Source: Sternotherus odoratus (lineage: Eukaryota > Chordata > Testudines > Kinosternidae). Taken from it: a stretch of DNA of 64,000 nucleotides. A model generated the notes under the pieces. The model searched no databases. It was not told the origin of the DNA and worked only from the letters and a program-made list of their open reading frames with translations. This document shows positions 1-11,136 of the stretch, piece after piece (positions within the stretch are counted from its first letter, which is position 1; every line of letters starts with the position of its first letter). The stretch covers positions 133,493,924-133,557,923 of the forward strand of contig JAVMKO010000003.1 of NCBI GenBank assembly GCA_032164245.1. Direction: 5' to 3'. The translations under genes and the position numbers were made by a program.

Positions 1-2392
1 TACACACCTCCAGACAACTGTAAGGAACTGTAGATATACTAATTTGATTGTTTCATGAGTGAATGATAATGAAAACTTAAATACTCAGGGGACCCTATTC
101 ATGACCGGTCCAGTAATATACAGTAGTGCTAAGAGAAGTCTCTCATTATTTAGGTACTGGGACACTTGCATTAAAACTCCCCACAGACTATACACTCTAA
201 ATAGCAGCATGTAATGAAATTATGAAATAAATAAAATAGAATTATTTGCCTGTCTATACACTATCATCTTTTTTATCTCAACTAAACCATTTTCTTCAGT
301 CATGACATTTAAATAGTCTCAACAGAACCTCTATTTGAAGGGGGATTTGGATCCACTGTCTATAGATGAAAGGACTTAATACAGTTGTTTGAAAAAATTG
401 CCCTTTTCTCTTGACTATAAAAGAGAGCAAACTACAGTATAGTGGCTTCCAGGAGAGAATGTATTTTATTTATTCCCAATGGGATATTAGTCCATAAAAC
501 AAATTTGCAGCTTATTTTGCAGCTTTAGCTTTTATCAGCCTTTTTAAGGGTGTTGAATGATTACTCAGGAGATCACACAGCAAGAGTTGCAGTGGAGTAA
601 AAGAACTCTAATAAACAGAGCTCTGCGATGGGCAAAAATGTATGTGAATAGTTCTCTTAAACTTGTTTAAAATCTGTCACATTTAATGTCTATTTCACTG
701 ATTATTGACCTGGATCTTAGTACTCCAATGTGAAAAAAGTTTTTTTTTCCTTTGCTTTTATCATCCTAAAGTGTAGATTAACTCAGCATTATTTGACCCA
801 CAGGTGTATCTGAGAGAGGGAATAAAGAAAAGAGAAGTGGAAATACGGGGCAGAATCTTTAATACGGTGCATTCACTTTATATTGCACCACCACTGAGAT
901 CTGCCCACAGAGCCAGTGTAACCAGTCAGGGGAGGATCAGCTTAAGTGTAGGAAACCTTTCCTGGCTAGCATAGGTGTCCTACCAGAACAAAGGAAACAT
1001 AATTGAATCTTCCATATATCCTTCAAGTCCCTGACTGTTGTTTAATTGTCCTCTTGTGACTGTTGGCACCTGGTGTTATTTAGAGGTGCCTTCAGGCTGC
1101 TCTCATTTATGCCAGAGGATAGGACCATTGCACAGCCAACTCAGGTTTAGGTGAATGCAAACTGAGTTTTGTGGCTCCCCTTCCTGATTTGTACTTTATG
1201 GTAATGAATTAGGGATTTGGCCCGTATCTTTTTAAACATTTGTTCCGTCTATTGAGGTACAAATGTGAGATTAGAGCAGAAAAGTTAATTGTGATTTATT
1301 TGCTACTATTAAACTCTGCGCTGAGGTGGGTGGCATAACTCAGAGAATTGGCAATGGGATGCAGGTTGTTCACTCAAAGACAAACCATTGCCTGTTACGT
1401 AGATAAGTCCATTATTGAGAATCATACACCTTATATTTTTAACTGATTTTGGTAGCAATGACATTATACAGTGCCACCCAGGGAAAAATATATATCAGTT
1501 GCAAAAAACCCTGTTTCACAGAGTTTTCAAATGTATTCTGTGGAGAAGAGCAAATTCCATTTTTAATTATGGTCCATGAGCCAGTATATAGATTTAGGAT
1601 CAAATATCTCAATCCACTGAGGATATTTCACTGATGCCAATGAGAATTTTGCGCAAAGTATGAAGGTTAGTATGTGGACCTGTGTGTAGTAGTTAAACTT
1701 TTAATTATTATTATCATTTAAGTACCTGATTGTCAATTTCAGTATCACATAGTGGGGAAAATGTGCTCCCCATTATGACCAGTGGTATTTCTGACCCTTC
1801 TCTTCCTACTCTATCCTCCTTTGTTTTTCTCCTTCTTCTCAGTCTTTGGATCTTTCCTCTTTTATTTATTCTGAATTTGCATCCCTATCGATTGCCTCTG
1901 TGGGCAAGAACATTTTTTCTTTGTTGAAAGCTTAGATTCTTCAGGATCTGAATTTATGCTGAAGATCTCTCATACATAAAGCAGGCCAAATAAATATACT
2001 GACTTCAGTTGCACTATTTTTGGGAGTAAGGAATATTTTGTGTGAAAAAGGGTTATAGGGTTGGACCAATAATGGGTTTATTAATCAATACCGTTATGCA
2101 CTCTGTGTATGAATCAATTCTATATTAACGTGTTTTTAAATCTAAGACATTTTCTTTATCTAATTTAGCATAAATTTCCTCTAATTCTCAGATTTCAAAT
2201 GCTTATTTTAAGTATTTATTAAAACAGTTTGAAATAGATGACTTGATTTCTTATTGCACCTCTGTCCACTAAGCTGTTTAATTATCATTCTGAATTATGT
2301 AAGACAAAAGAAGCCACTAAATAAAACCCTACTGTGTGTAACTGAAGTGTTAATGTGCTTGGATGACGTTCTCGGTTTGTTTTTGTTTATAG
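1..2392 (+). other. USH2A: USH2A intron 14-equivalent, 3' part
   Basis: This AT-rich stretch precedes the first exon in the window. I see no exon, RNA gene or recognisable transposon in it. Its last bases form a pyrimidine-rich tract ending in TTATAG, the acceptor of the next exon. The short open frames inside have no recognisable domain and are best treated as chance. Confidence 0.7.
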
Positions 2393-2556
2393 ATGTCAGC
2401 ATTGTAATTGTCATCCTTCAGGAGTCATTAATGGGACTTGTCATCCTGTTACTGGACAATGTGTTTGTAAACAATTTGTAACTGGCTTGAAATGTGACAA
2501 CTGTGTTCCCAATGCTAGTAATTTGGACGTCCACAACCTATTTGGCTGCAGTAAAA
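2393..2556 (+). CDS. USH2A: usherin exon (exon 15-equivalent), last laminin-EGF-like repeat
   Basis: This exon encodes the end of the laminin EGF-like (LE) array of usherin, the large extracellular and membrane protein of basement membranes, hair-cell ankle links and the photoreceptor periciliary region. It reads CQHCNCHPSGVINGTC, then a Cys-rich run ending CSK; the Cys spacing is that of an LE domain. The acceptor is TTTATAG and the donor AAAA|GTAAGT. One base completes the first codon (upstream intron phase 2) and one base is left over at the end (phase 1). The length is 164 nt, which I recall as the human exon 15 length (c.2994-3157). There is no stop in frame. The product call is firm; the exon number rests on memory of the human gene. 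Confidence 0.95.
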
Positions 2557-4220
2557 GTAAGTGGATTTGGTCTTAAAAGCATGTCTTTCAGATTAATGGC
2601 TTTTAGTGTTAAATTAGTTCTATAACACTAAAAGTGGGTTTTTTCATATTTCAAGACCCTATTTTTCTTCTTCTTTATAGCTGTCTTAGGAGATCCTTCT
2701 GGAAAGACTTAGAGTACTTCATAGAGCTCTGTGCCACACACAGAGCTTGAACTCAAGTTGCTGACCCCCTCAGTCCCATTGGCTTCAGGATCAGGCTCAT
2801 AGTGAAACTTTGCTTGCCACCTCCTGGGGCCTCCATCTATCACTATGGGAGACAATGTAACACATCATGACAAGTCATCATAAACTGACTTGCGTAGGTG
2901 GACTAAAGCTATGTCGACAATTGAGTGAGACATTGAAAGAAACACATTGCCACTGAGCACCTGCACTGCAGCAATTGCAATGAGTCTGAAGTACAGAGAT
3001 GGCAAGGCATCAGTCTTTGTATGATGCCTAATTAGTCAAAATGATCCTCTCAAATTATGTTTTTCTGTAACTTACCTCAATGCTTGGCTATAGTAACAAT
3101 TGCATTATTGATACCAATGGGCAAGCTGCACCACTGGGAAATTTTAAGAAACAAGTCTAGTGTAGAAAAGGATTAGAATTTTTTTTAAAAACTAAGTGAT
3201 TTAGGCTCTTAAAACACTTTTGAAAATGGGGGCTAAGTGTCAGTGAAAATCAGTAGGACTTATGGTCATCGCCGAACATTTTTTATCATACAGCTATGTG
3301 TTTTGGGATATTGCTTCTGCAACATATCTGTTTATCTAGTTTGTCTAGGCATTTACATCATGTTCAACACGATTGTATCTGTGTGATAGATCTTGTGTGT
3401 GTATGCACACATGCAAAGGGTGCTCACAAACACACAAAACTTTCACTTTGTTTGCAGTTTGTGTTTGAGTCCTGTATCAAGTTAAGTTTAAATAGTATAT
3501 CCTTGAAGAACATATACATGTAGAACATGTAGTATAAATGGACCTGAACCAGAAAGATTTATTTATTTCCAGGCATGGATTTCTCAAATTTGAAAGTATT
3601 CAGAGTCAGGGTTTGGTTTAGACCCATCTCTAGAACACACAGTACTTCTCCATTGTCCTGATAGTTTGATTTGGTTTTGGAATTTCATTTTTAAGTATAT
3701 AGTGCTTCATTTGAATTTATAATAATACTTAGCATTTTTATGTGCTTTTCATCTTTAACTGATCAACTAATTTATATCATTGTATACATTTTATAAAGGT
3801 CAATGGCAATTCTGCTATAAAATGTTAAATGCATAGATTAATATAGATTTTAATTAGGAAATGTGAGAAAACTTGTACAGCATTCTGAATAGTAACTGGA
3901 GTCTTTTTCTGGACATAAATTATGTAGGAGTTGTAATCTTCTCCTTTCAGGTATTCTTGCCAGTAGTTTCTAATTCTGGTCACCAGTTTGGGGGCTTTGC
4001 CCCTCTAGATGAATGCCTAGTTTGTAAATGCTATTCTATTCCGGCTCAGTCTTGGTCAAATTTAGGGATCCATGGCAAGGCACTGAATTCACATTCATTA
4101 ATCAGATCCATATAAAAATAGTGTGTCTAGATGTTCAGTACTTTCAGTGCAATGAATGTTCCAAAATGGAAATTCTGTATTTTAAGTGGTACATCATTTG
4201 AGATTACACCTCTGTCAAGG
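2557..4220 (+). other. USH2A: USH2A intron 15-equivalent, first part
   Basis: The intron begins GTAAGT. I recognise no exon, RNA gene or clear mobile element in this stretch; it looks like old unique or heavily decayed sequence. Confidence 0.55.
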
Positions 4221-4576
4221 TCTATTTCCCCACTCTGAACTCTAGGGTAAAGAAGTGGGGACCCCGCATGAAAGAAGAATACCCCCCCAAGCTTATTTTA
4301 CCAGCTTAGGTTAAAACTTTCCCCCCAAAACCCAAACTTCTCCAGTTGGGACTTGGAAAATGCTGCCACCACCAATTTGATCCCCCAAAACCATGGGTTA
4401 GGGTAAAGTGGAACCCCTATTATAACCCCACAACCCCCCCCCCTTTTCCTGGGAGAGATTAGAGAACAAAGACCAGAAACCCTCACTTGAAAAAGAAAAA
4501 GAAAAAGAAAGCAAGCAAAGGAAGCTTTTCTATCTAAGCAGGAAGGAGCTCTCCTGAGATACACAGGCACAAATGT
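4221..4576. repeat. unclassified interspersed repeat, C-rich
   Basis: The stretch contains runs such as ACCCCGCATGAAAGA, a poly-C tract around 4434 and a GAAAAA-type A-rich tract near 4490-4520. The composition differs sharply from the flanking intron and resembles sequence I associate with repeated reptilian retroelements. I cannot assign a family. Confidence 0.35.
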
Positions 4577-5446
4577 TAACAGTGAACCTTCCAGCCCCAG
4601 TGAAGATGTGAGTGGTGAGGAGATGCCTGATCTTCCAGTTAGAGTGCAGGTGACCTGGAGCTACTGCAGCATCCATATCTCCATCTCAAATTGCTGTAAC
4701 CAGGCAGATTCCTGAAGAAAAATATAGATCAGAGAAGAGTGTGGTAGAGGCACAAGAAACAGCTGCTGCTGAGTTTAGTTCCTTAAATCTAAATGATCCA
4801 GGACTGTGGACCCACTTGAACAGTAACCTGAGGGACTTCCTTGTACTGCATGGGCCACAGCAAGTGAAAAATTCCATGTTCTCCAAAGACAATAAAAATA
4901 GAAGTTTCTATCCAACACATTACTGGCATGAAATCCCTAATGGAGACAAAGTGGAGAGGCCATGGCTTATCCCAGAATGCTACATACTGTTTTTGTTGCA
5001 AACTCTTACAGTCTAATGTTCCAGCCACACTGGGTTCTACAGGAACAAAGGACTGGAAAAATCTGGCTAGAAATCTGGCATGCTACGAGAAGGCAGCAAA
5101 TCACCAAAGAACATTCCATAGGTGGAAAAAGCTTGAGAATGAGACTAAGGTTACAGGCCACCATAGATGAACATCATCAAGAGAAGATTGCATCAGTATC
5201 CCTTTACTGGCAAAATGTTCTGAAAAGGCTCATTACCATTGTGAGAATGCTTGCTACCCAAAACCTAGCACTGCGTGGCACTTCAGATCAGTTGAATGTG
5301 CCAAACAATGGAAACTTCCTTAAAATTGTGGAGGTGATGGCTGAATTAGATGCTGTAATTCAGGAACATCTAAGAAGAGTCACCACCTAAGAAATGTACA
5401 CACACCACTATCTTGGAAAAACAATTCAAAATGAGATCAAACGGTT
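4577..5446 (+). pseudogene. hAT transposase-like fragment (TTF-type zinc finger / DUF4371 N-terminus), frameshifted
   Basis: The segment encodes the N-terminal part of a ZMYM1-like or domesticated-type hAT transposase. Frames shift several times: 4741-5016 holds the PGLWTHLNSNLRDFLVLHG region; 4928-5170 holds YCFCCKLLQSNVPATLGS, the Cys cluster of a TTF-type zinc finger; a third frame, 4962-5390, continues with WQNVLKRLITIVRML and ends in a stop. The frameshifts and missing catalytic C-terminal domain show it is dead. It stops where a Tigger-like element begins at 5448, directly after a TA dinucleotide, so that insertion probably cut it. It could be a retrocopy of a ZMYM-like gene rather than a transposon copy; I favour transposon. 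It has no role in the host gene beyond sitting in an intron. Confidence 0.7.
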
Positions 5447-5447
5447 A

Positions 5448-5907
5448 CAGTAAACCCTCGATTTAATGGACCTCGATTTAACGAACTTTGGATGCAACGG
5501 ACAAAATTTCTGAGCAAGTCTGATGCATCCGAAATCCATTTCTCGGGGGCTGGCTGCCGGCTCCCGGCTGCCGCCCCGGTCCAGGCAGCGGGCGGGCTGG
5601 CTGCCGGCTCCCGGCTGCCGCCCCGGTCCAGGCAGCGGGCGGGCTGGCTGCCGGCTCCCGGCTGCCGCCCCGGTCCAGGCAGCGGGCGGGCTGGCTGCCG
5701 GCTCCCGGCTGCCGCCCCGGTCCACGCAGCGGGCGGGCTGGCTCCCGGCTGCCGCCCACGGGCGGGCTGCCGGCTCCCGCCCGAGTCCCGCCCCCGGGCG
5801 GGCTGCCGGCTCCCAGCTCCCGCCCGAGTCCCACCAGCGGGCGGGCTGGCTGCCGGCTCCCGGCTGCCGCCCGGGTCACGGCAGCAGGGAGTGGTTAGGC
5901 AGGCAGA
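5448..5907 (+). mobile_element. Tigger/pogo-like MITE, right end missing, with 47-bp VNTR
   Basis: The left end reads CAGTAAACCCTCGATTTAA directly after a TA, as in Tc1/mariner-superfamily Tigger elements. The same left sequence occurs at 62501, where both ends are present. The interior from 5547 is a GC-rich tandem array. No right terminal repeat is visible before an unrelated LTR-like segment starts at 5908, so the copy is truncated. Confidence 0.75.
5547..5890. repeat. GC-rich minisatellite, 47-bp unit
   Basis: Four nearly identical 47-bp units start at 5547, 5594, 5641 and 5688, each beginning GGGCTGGCTGCCGGCTCCCG. Shortened and diverged units follow to about 5890. The array lies inside the Tigger-like element. 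Long open frames on both strands here are a by-product of the GC-rich periodicity. Confidence 0.9.
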
Positions 5908-6034
5908 TGTGGTTCCCACAGTGTGCTCTTTGGCACTGTAACGGGGCTCCCACTCACCCCAGTGGCGCCTCCCACTGGTCGTCTGGGGAATCAGCTTGTT
6001 TAGCGTCCAGAGCGCTCTCTGCAGGTTGATGCAC
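5908..6034 (-). mobile_element. LTR-like repeat fragment, copy 1
   Basis: This 127-bp segment begins TGTGGTTCCCACAGTG and ends GGTTGATGCAC. It matches 6777-6903 over its whole length with only a few differences. Both copies start at the same base, which marks a true element end. The strand is inferred from the longer copy and is uncertain. Confidence 0.6.
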
Positions 6035-6056
6035 CTTGATACATCTTGATACATCT

Positions 6057-6770
6057 CAGTGGTTCCCAAAGTTTAACAACCTGTGAACTCCATTCACTAA
6101 ATGTGAAGTCTCACGAACCCCTCCTAAAAATGAATATTTCCCGCAATTTTTCTCCTTTACCTGAATTTAAATTATAAAAGCAGTGATCTTGGAAATATAA
6201 AATAAAATATGACCTGCTTATTGCACAGTATTTATTATTAATTCTTATCATTACAGTATTTGTTACATTATGAAAATGGCAACACACTTCCAAGATCTCG
6301 CTTCTGTAGCTTGTATCACTTTGAATAAGCCTGTTATAAGACAAGGCTCCTATGTTTCATCAAGGAGTATCAAATGTGATACAGCATGATGGTATTTAAG
6401 AAGCCAACTCAGAGAGTTCCTCTGACACAAGCATTCAGGTCTTGAGCAGTCCAGGCAAACAGCCCACGTTACAACAAAGCTTAAACTTGTTCTTCATAAT
6501 AATTTTTAAAACAATACTAGCTGCCTATTTAACTTTAAAATCAGCAAAAAATATTCACCTCCCTTTCCATTTCTTATAAGAAGTCTTGAAGTTTAAATCT
6601 CCTCAGTATGAAAGATATGCTTGCTTTGATCTGCTTAGCTTTTGGAAGTCTCCCTCTCTCCCTCCTATCTATCTTGGAGCGAGAGAGAATTGGACATATT
6701 CAGCAATCCGCTGTATAGGATGGTGACAAAACTACAGGCCAAAAGTCCATGAAATGCCACACATTTTGAA
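6057..6770 (+). mobile_element. hAT (Charlie-like) element remnant, left end
   Basis: The sequence begins CAGTGGTTCCCAAAGTTTAA, a Charlie-type hAT terminal inverted repeat. An AT-rich body follows. No matching right end is visible before 6777, so the right limit is a guess. A 10-bp direct doublet (CTTGATACAT twice) sits just before the left end. Confidence 0.5.
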
Positions 6771-6776
6771 TTGTGA

Positions 6777-7471
6777 TGTGGTTCCCACAGTGTGCTCTTT
6801 GGCACTGTAACGGGGCTCCCACTCACCCCAGCGGCGCCTCCCGCTGGTCGTCTGGGGAATCAGCTTGTTTAGCGTCCAGAGCGCCCTCTGCAGGTTGATG
6901 CACCGCTCCTTTAGTGTCCCCGTGTCCCTCCCGGACCCCGGTGCCCTCCAACTGTGGGTGCTCTTTGGTGTGAGGGTCTCCCCTCCCCGGGGGAACCCTC
7001 TACCCCCTATCCCCACCTCGCCTCAGAATGTGCCACTGTCTGTCACCATTTGCCCCCGCTCACTGGGGCAGACTGCAGTATCATGGCTTCTCATCACAGG
7101 CAAGGAGGGTTGGCCTGCTGTCGCTATCTCCAGCCCTGGGCTGCCCCCTGCAACTCTGGTACTCCTGGGTTGGGCCTTGTGTCAGGCCCGGAGGCCTGGG
7201 GCTCTCCGCTAGAGCCTGCCCAGGTACCTGGCTTCAGCTCCTGCAGTCAGGCCTGTCTCCCTCTGAATGCAGAGGAGACTGTTTTCTCTTAGGCCCCTGC
7301 CTCCCAGCCTTTATACAGGCCTGTGTTTGGGGCGTGGCCACCCAGCTGGGCCTAATGCCCAATCAGGCCTGAAAAGCCTGCTGGCTCCCAGCCTTAACCC
7401 CCTTCTTGGGCCATTTCAAACCCCTTTTGGGGCTTTTTCAAGCCCCTTCGGCGGGTGGTCACCCCGCCACA
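6777..7471 (-). mobile_element. LTR-like repeat, longer copy
   Basis: The segment runs from TGTGGTTCCC to CCCCGCCACA, so it has TG...CA ends on either strand. It is GC-rich, unlike its surroundings. Its first 127 bp repeat copy 1 at 5908. I see no target duplication and no coding capacity for gag or pol. The short Pro- and Leu-rich open frames inside are not gene-like. An LTR retroelement LTR is the best guess. Confidence 0.5.
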
Positions 7472-7715
7472 GGCACATAGAATAGGGAAGATTTTAACCT
7501 CCATTCCCAGGATGGTCCTATATTCATGGAGCTTTTCCTATAGATATTAGTCCCCAAAGTTGGCTAGGTGCAGAAAAGTGGCAAACACACTCCCCCTCTG
7601 TACTGGAAAGGGGGAGTGCCAATTTAGGAATATTGCCTCATGGAGCACTTTTTAGGGCACTGTGGCTGTGCGCCACCCCAAGGCTGCCAGAGGCTTTGTA
7701 GTACAACATGGCCTT

Positions 7716-7908
7716 GGTAACAAAGAGTCCTAACTAAAGTATTGAAGCATAAGCTTTCGTGGGCTAATACCCACTTCGTCGGATGCAAGCAAGTGGGTAT
7801 TAGCCCACAAAAGCTTATGCTTCAAAACTTTAGTTAGTCTTTAAGGTGCCACAGGACTCTTTGTTACCTCTGCTATTGCAGACTAACACGGCTGCCTCTC
7901 TGATTCTT
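7716..7908 (+). mobile_element. Penelope-like retroelement end, fold-back insertion with 11-bp TSD
   Basis: The insertion is flanked by AACATGGCCTT at 7705-7715 and 7909-7919, a target-site duplication. It consists of an inverted 5' part and a direct 3' part: the motif around CATAAGCTTTCGTGGGCTAA occurs first in reverse and then forward. The 3' end reads GACTAACACGGCTGCC...TGATTCTT, shared with the copies at 60385 and 60715. The minus strand carries a hammerhead-like core at 7745-7782. The family assignment to Penelope-like elements is from knowledge that their terminal repeats encode hammerhead motifs. Confidence 0.7.
7745..7782 (-). ncRNA. hammerhead-ribozyme-like core of a Penelope-like element
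   Basis: Read on the minus strand the order is CCGACGA, stem II GTGGG/CCCAC with a short loop, GAAA, then stem III AGC-TTAT-GCT followed by T at the cleavage position. This matches the hammerhead layout CUGANGA - stem II - GAAA - stem III - UH. The U of the first box is C here, so activity is doubtful. The elements of stem I are weak. Confidence 0.5.
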
Positions 7909-7919
7909 AACATGGCCTT

Positions 7920-8818
7920 ATGTGTTCTGGCTTATACATTATATTTATTTTATCAAAAGTGCTAATAATTAATTTAAGAATATTTTCCAGAGCAACAACA
8001 CCGCTGCCGCCACTCAGAAATGACCGTGGTCATTCATTTGGATCACAGAACGAAAACGGAGGGAATTTTGCTCTTTGATTAAGACCTCAAGACCTAAATA
8101 TCCCTTGCACTAAGATAACTGGTTATCCTCTAATAAAATGCAATCTGATAATTTACTTGTGCTGTAAAGATTTTGGTAACTAGAACATACTGGGCCTTGT
8201 CTTGCACTCCTCAGGCTTCTGTTTGTTGATACTAGTGTAATTCAGGAGTAAATCCACTGAAGTGTATGTAGTTAATATTGATGTAAAACTTGAGTAAGGG
8301 AGATCAGAATCAAGCCCGGTGGCATCAGGATTGGGCTCTATTGCAGCCTTCTGATTGAAGGAGTAATATTTCTTCTCTTCTGCTTCGTTAGATGAAGTTA
8401 TGTGGCCACTGAGCTAAGCTGAATGGAAATGCAACAGATGATTAGATTGCAAACTTTAAATTAACAATGTACAGAGAGAAATACGATCCATCTTTTGATA
8501 ATTCCCTAAAAAGAAAAGAAACAAAAAGGGGCTTTTAAAAAACTGTGGTAATACTGATTAACTTTTGTGTTTTTTCTAAATGTATTTAGGCTGCTGCTTT
8601 GAAGTACAAATTTTGTTTTATGTAGTTAGATAAAGCTTTGTTGCAGAGTAGTTCTGATGCATTAGCTTTATTTGTTAATGTTCTATTGACCATATGTCCA
8701 TGTGACATTGTTTTTTGTGTCAGAACAACCTTTATCCTAAAGATTTCACTTCCATTTATTTGTATGTTTATCAATGAGCTCTGTTTTAAAAATGTTCTTT
8801 TTTTAAAATTGTCCTTAG
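7920..8818 (+). other. USH2A: USH2A intron 15-equivalent, last part
   Basis: Mostly unremarkable AT-rich intron. Around 8225-8320 there is a decayed module ending AGAATCAAGCCC, related in style to one at 45750-45796. The intron ends in a T-rich tract and GTCCTTAG. Confidence 0.5.
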
Positions 8819-8977
8819 CTCCGGCTCAGCAGCCTCCACCCAGAGGAGAAATTCTAAATTCTTCTGTTATCTATCTTTCATGGAACCCCCCTGATTCTCC
8901 AAATTCCAACTGGCTTACTTATGGACTCTATAGAGATGAGACTGAAATTTATACAACGGAAGACCACTATCCTTTTA
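8819..8977 (+). CDS. USH2A: usherin exon (exon 16-equivalent), first FN3 domain, N-terminal part
   Basis: After splicing the frame continues from CSK into TPAQQPPPRG, the linker into the first FN3 domain of usherin, then VIYLSWNPPDSPN with the conserved B-strand Trp of FN3 folds, and ends DHYPF. The acceptor is GTCCTTAG and the donor TTTA|GTGAGT. Both bounding introns are phase 1. The length is 159 nt, the same as I recall for human exon 16 (c.3158-3316). The domain is completed by the next exon. There is no in-frame stop, and purifying constraint is suggested by how well the proline-rich and Trp motifs are kept. Confidence 0.95.
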
Positions 8978-10641
8978 GTGAGTGTTAATGAAGACAGCAG
9001 TGTTTAACATATATATTATATTTTTCCCAAATGTTAACTCAGGTTCCTGTCATTTGTTCTATAAGGTTTTTCATTATTCAGTTTTTCCTACTTGTTGGCT
9101 AAGGTCCCACACTTCTCGATGTCTTTGGAAAGAAACATCTGATTAAATTTTCAAAAATGATTACTGAATTTGAGTGCCTCAATTGTTCAATGACTAATTT
9201 GAGACCTGTTAAAAATGCTTGAGCCATACAGTCCCTCATTATTTTTAATTCTTATATATTACGTTTAAGTACTTATCATACTTTGTTACATTGTGTACCT
9301 TGCATGTAGACACTGTAATAGAGCTGAACACAGTAAATCAAAAGTGAAAGTATGTTAAGTATATATAAGTGGCTCAATGAATGTGGTGAGGAAAAATAGA
9401 AATGACCTCAATGTTGAAGATTCATATGATAGATTTTTATTTGCTTCATTTTCTAGCAAAAAGCGAAAACTTAGAAATTAAGTTGAATCCTTTCACAAGT
9501 AAAGTCCATATATTTTTTCCATGTTCATAGTGTCGTACCATATAATTTGTTTTAAGAACAGAGTGCAAGATGAAGACACTATTTCATTATTGCACAGATC
9601 TATTTAAGGAGCTGCTTTAAAAACGCTAAATATTCACTACTTGGCTAATCAGACATTGATATACTCCTATTTAACAAAACCATTATTTTCTATTTGCTTA
9701 AAAAAATTACATTTCTGACATTTCCCGGCACTCACTCTAATTAATAATGTGAAAATCATCTGCATGGCATTTGAACAGTAAGAACAATTTGTTAATGCTG
9801 TCAGAAATTTGTATTCTAATAATATTCTGATGTTTATTACTTGATTCTTAGAGTGTGTGTGTGTCAGGGAAGGGGGTCATCTATAGTACCTACAGGAAAT
9901 GCCACTTAAGTGCAACTGAGTGAATACAGATCTTATTACTAAATGAGAGTTTGAAATTACAGTTGTGGAAGCATTGAACTTTTCAAGGAAAATTAACAAT
10001 AGTCTTCTAACTTGGCCTGATGATTTGGCTGATAGGATTGCAGAGTACCTCATTAGAGTGATTTTTAAAAAAAAAAGCAAAAAAAACCCACCTCTGCTAG
10101 CTTTGCTGTTTGAAACTGGGAACACTGAGGAGATCACAATCTCATCTTAAAAGATAAAATGGAATGCTTGCTATAAAATATGGAATAATACCAAAATCTA
10201 TTTAAGATTCCATATCATAGTTCATTGGACTTAGCCACCTAGAAATATAAAGGGGAAGGGAGAGACTCTTTCTGGGTTTTTTTTTCTTCCAAACAAAATG
10301 AAAACAGGAAACTAGCATCATCAGGATGCAAATGAAACATACATGAATAAAAATCCTGTTCTTCAGCCTCAACTCTTCTTTCGCCTTTCTCCCCCTCCTC
10401 CGATACCCTGGGGTTGGGAAGACTTCTTGATAACAAAATATTTAATGTTTGGAACAGAAACTTTGATTTATACCTACAATTAGCCAAATATCTGATTTTA
10501 ATTTATATTGCATTTAATACTTAATCTTTTCCTATGTGGATAATGTGGCCTTTCAAAACTTTCATAGAAAGCAACAAATTCAAGACCAGTTTCTAGGTGT
10601 TTGAAACATGGACGATGATATTCTTCTTATGTTTGTTTTAG
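8978..10641 (+). other. USH2A: USH2A intron 16-equivalent
   Basis: The intron starts GTGAGT and ends GTTTTAG. It is AT-rich with no exon or clear mobile element that I can name. Confidence 0.6.
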
Positions 10642-11136
10642 GAACTCAGAGCTTCAGTGACACTACTTTGTTCCCTTATACCTTCTATTCCTATTACCTC
10701 ACAGTCAGCAATGTTCATGGCTCTACAAGGAGTGGAGCAGTGATGTACAGAACAAAATCAGGGACACCTAAAGGAAACCTACATTTAAATATAGTTTTTC
10801 CTGTTGGCCCCCACACCATTTCCTTTAACTGGACAACCCCATCAAATGACTCTGGGCCTATAGAGAAATATGTTTTGACGTGTACTTATGCAGCTGATCT
10901 TCAGCCTTGTGGCCAGTATGAAGGTTTAGAAACCTCTACAATTATTCGGAATCTGGTTCCGTTTACAAAGTACATTTTTGATGTTCAAGCATGTACCAGT
11001 GGAGGCTGTTTGCAGAGCCTGCCAGTGACAATAATTACTGCACAGGCCCCTCCGGAAGGGCAACACTCTCCTGTGATACAAAACATCAGCGCTACAGAGC
11101 TCACCCTAAAATGGTCTCCACCTACAAAACCAAATG
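10642..11136 (+). CDS. USH2A: usherin exon (exon 17-equivalent), FN3 domains 1 to 3
   Basis: This long exon finishes FN3 domain 1 (FPYTFYSYYLTVSNVHGSTR), encodes all of FN3 domain 2 (from about GTPKGN to VTIITAQ, with FNWTTPSNDSGPIEKY in the middle and FTKYIFDVQACTSGGC near the end), and starts FN3 domain 3 (APPEGQ to LKWSPPTKPNG). The acceptor is GTTTTAG and the donor AATG|GTAAGT, with phase-1 introns on both sides. The length is 495 nt, which I recall as the human exon 17 length (c.3317-3811). Several N-x-S/T sequons fit an extracellular protein. No stop or frameshift is present. Confidence 0.96.

Noticed and set aside
5437..6069. Long Ala/Gly/Pro-rich open frames on both strands
   Set aside because: They are produced by the 47-bp minisatellite and cross from one mobile element into another.
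6865..7485. Overlapping open frames of 72 to 115 residues
   Set aside because: They lie in a GC-rich LTR-like repeat, overlap one another in different frames and have no domain.
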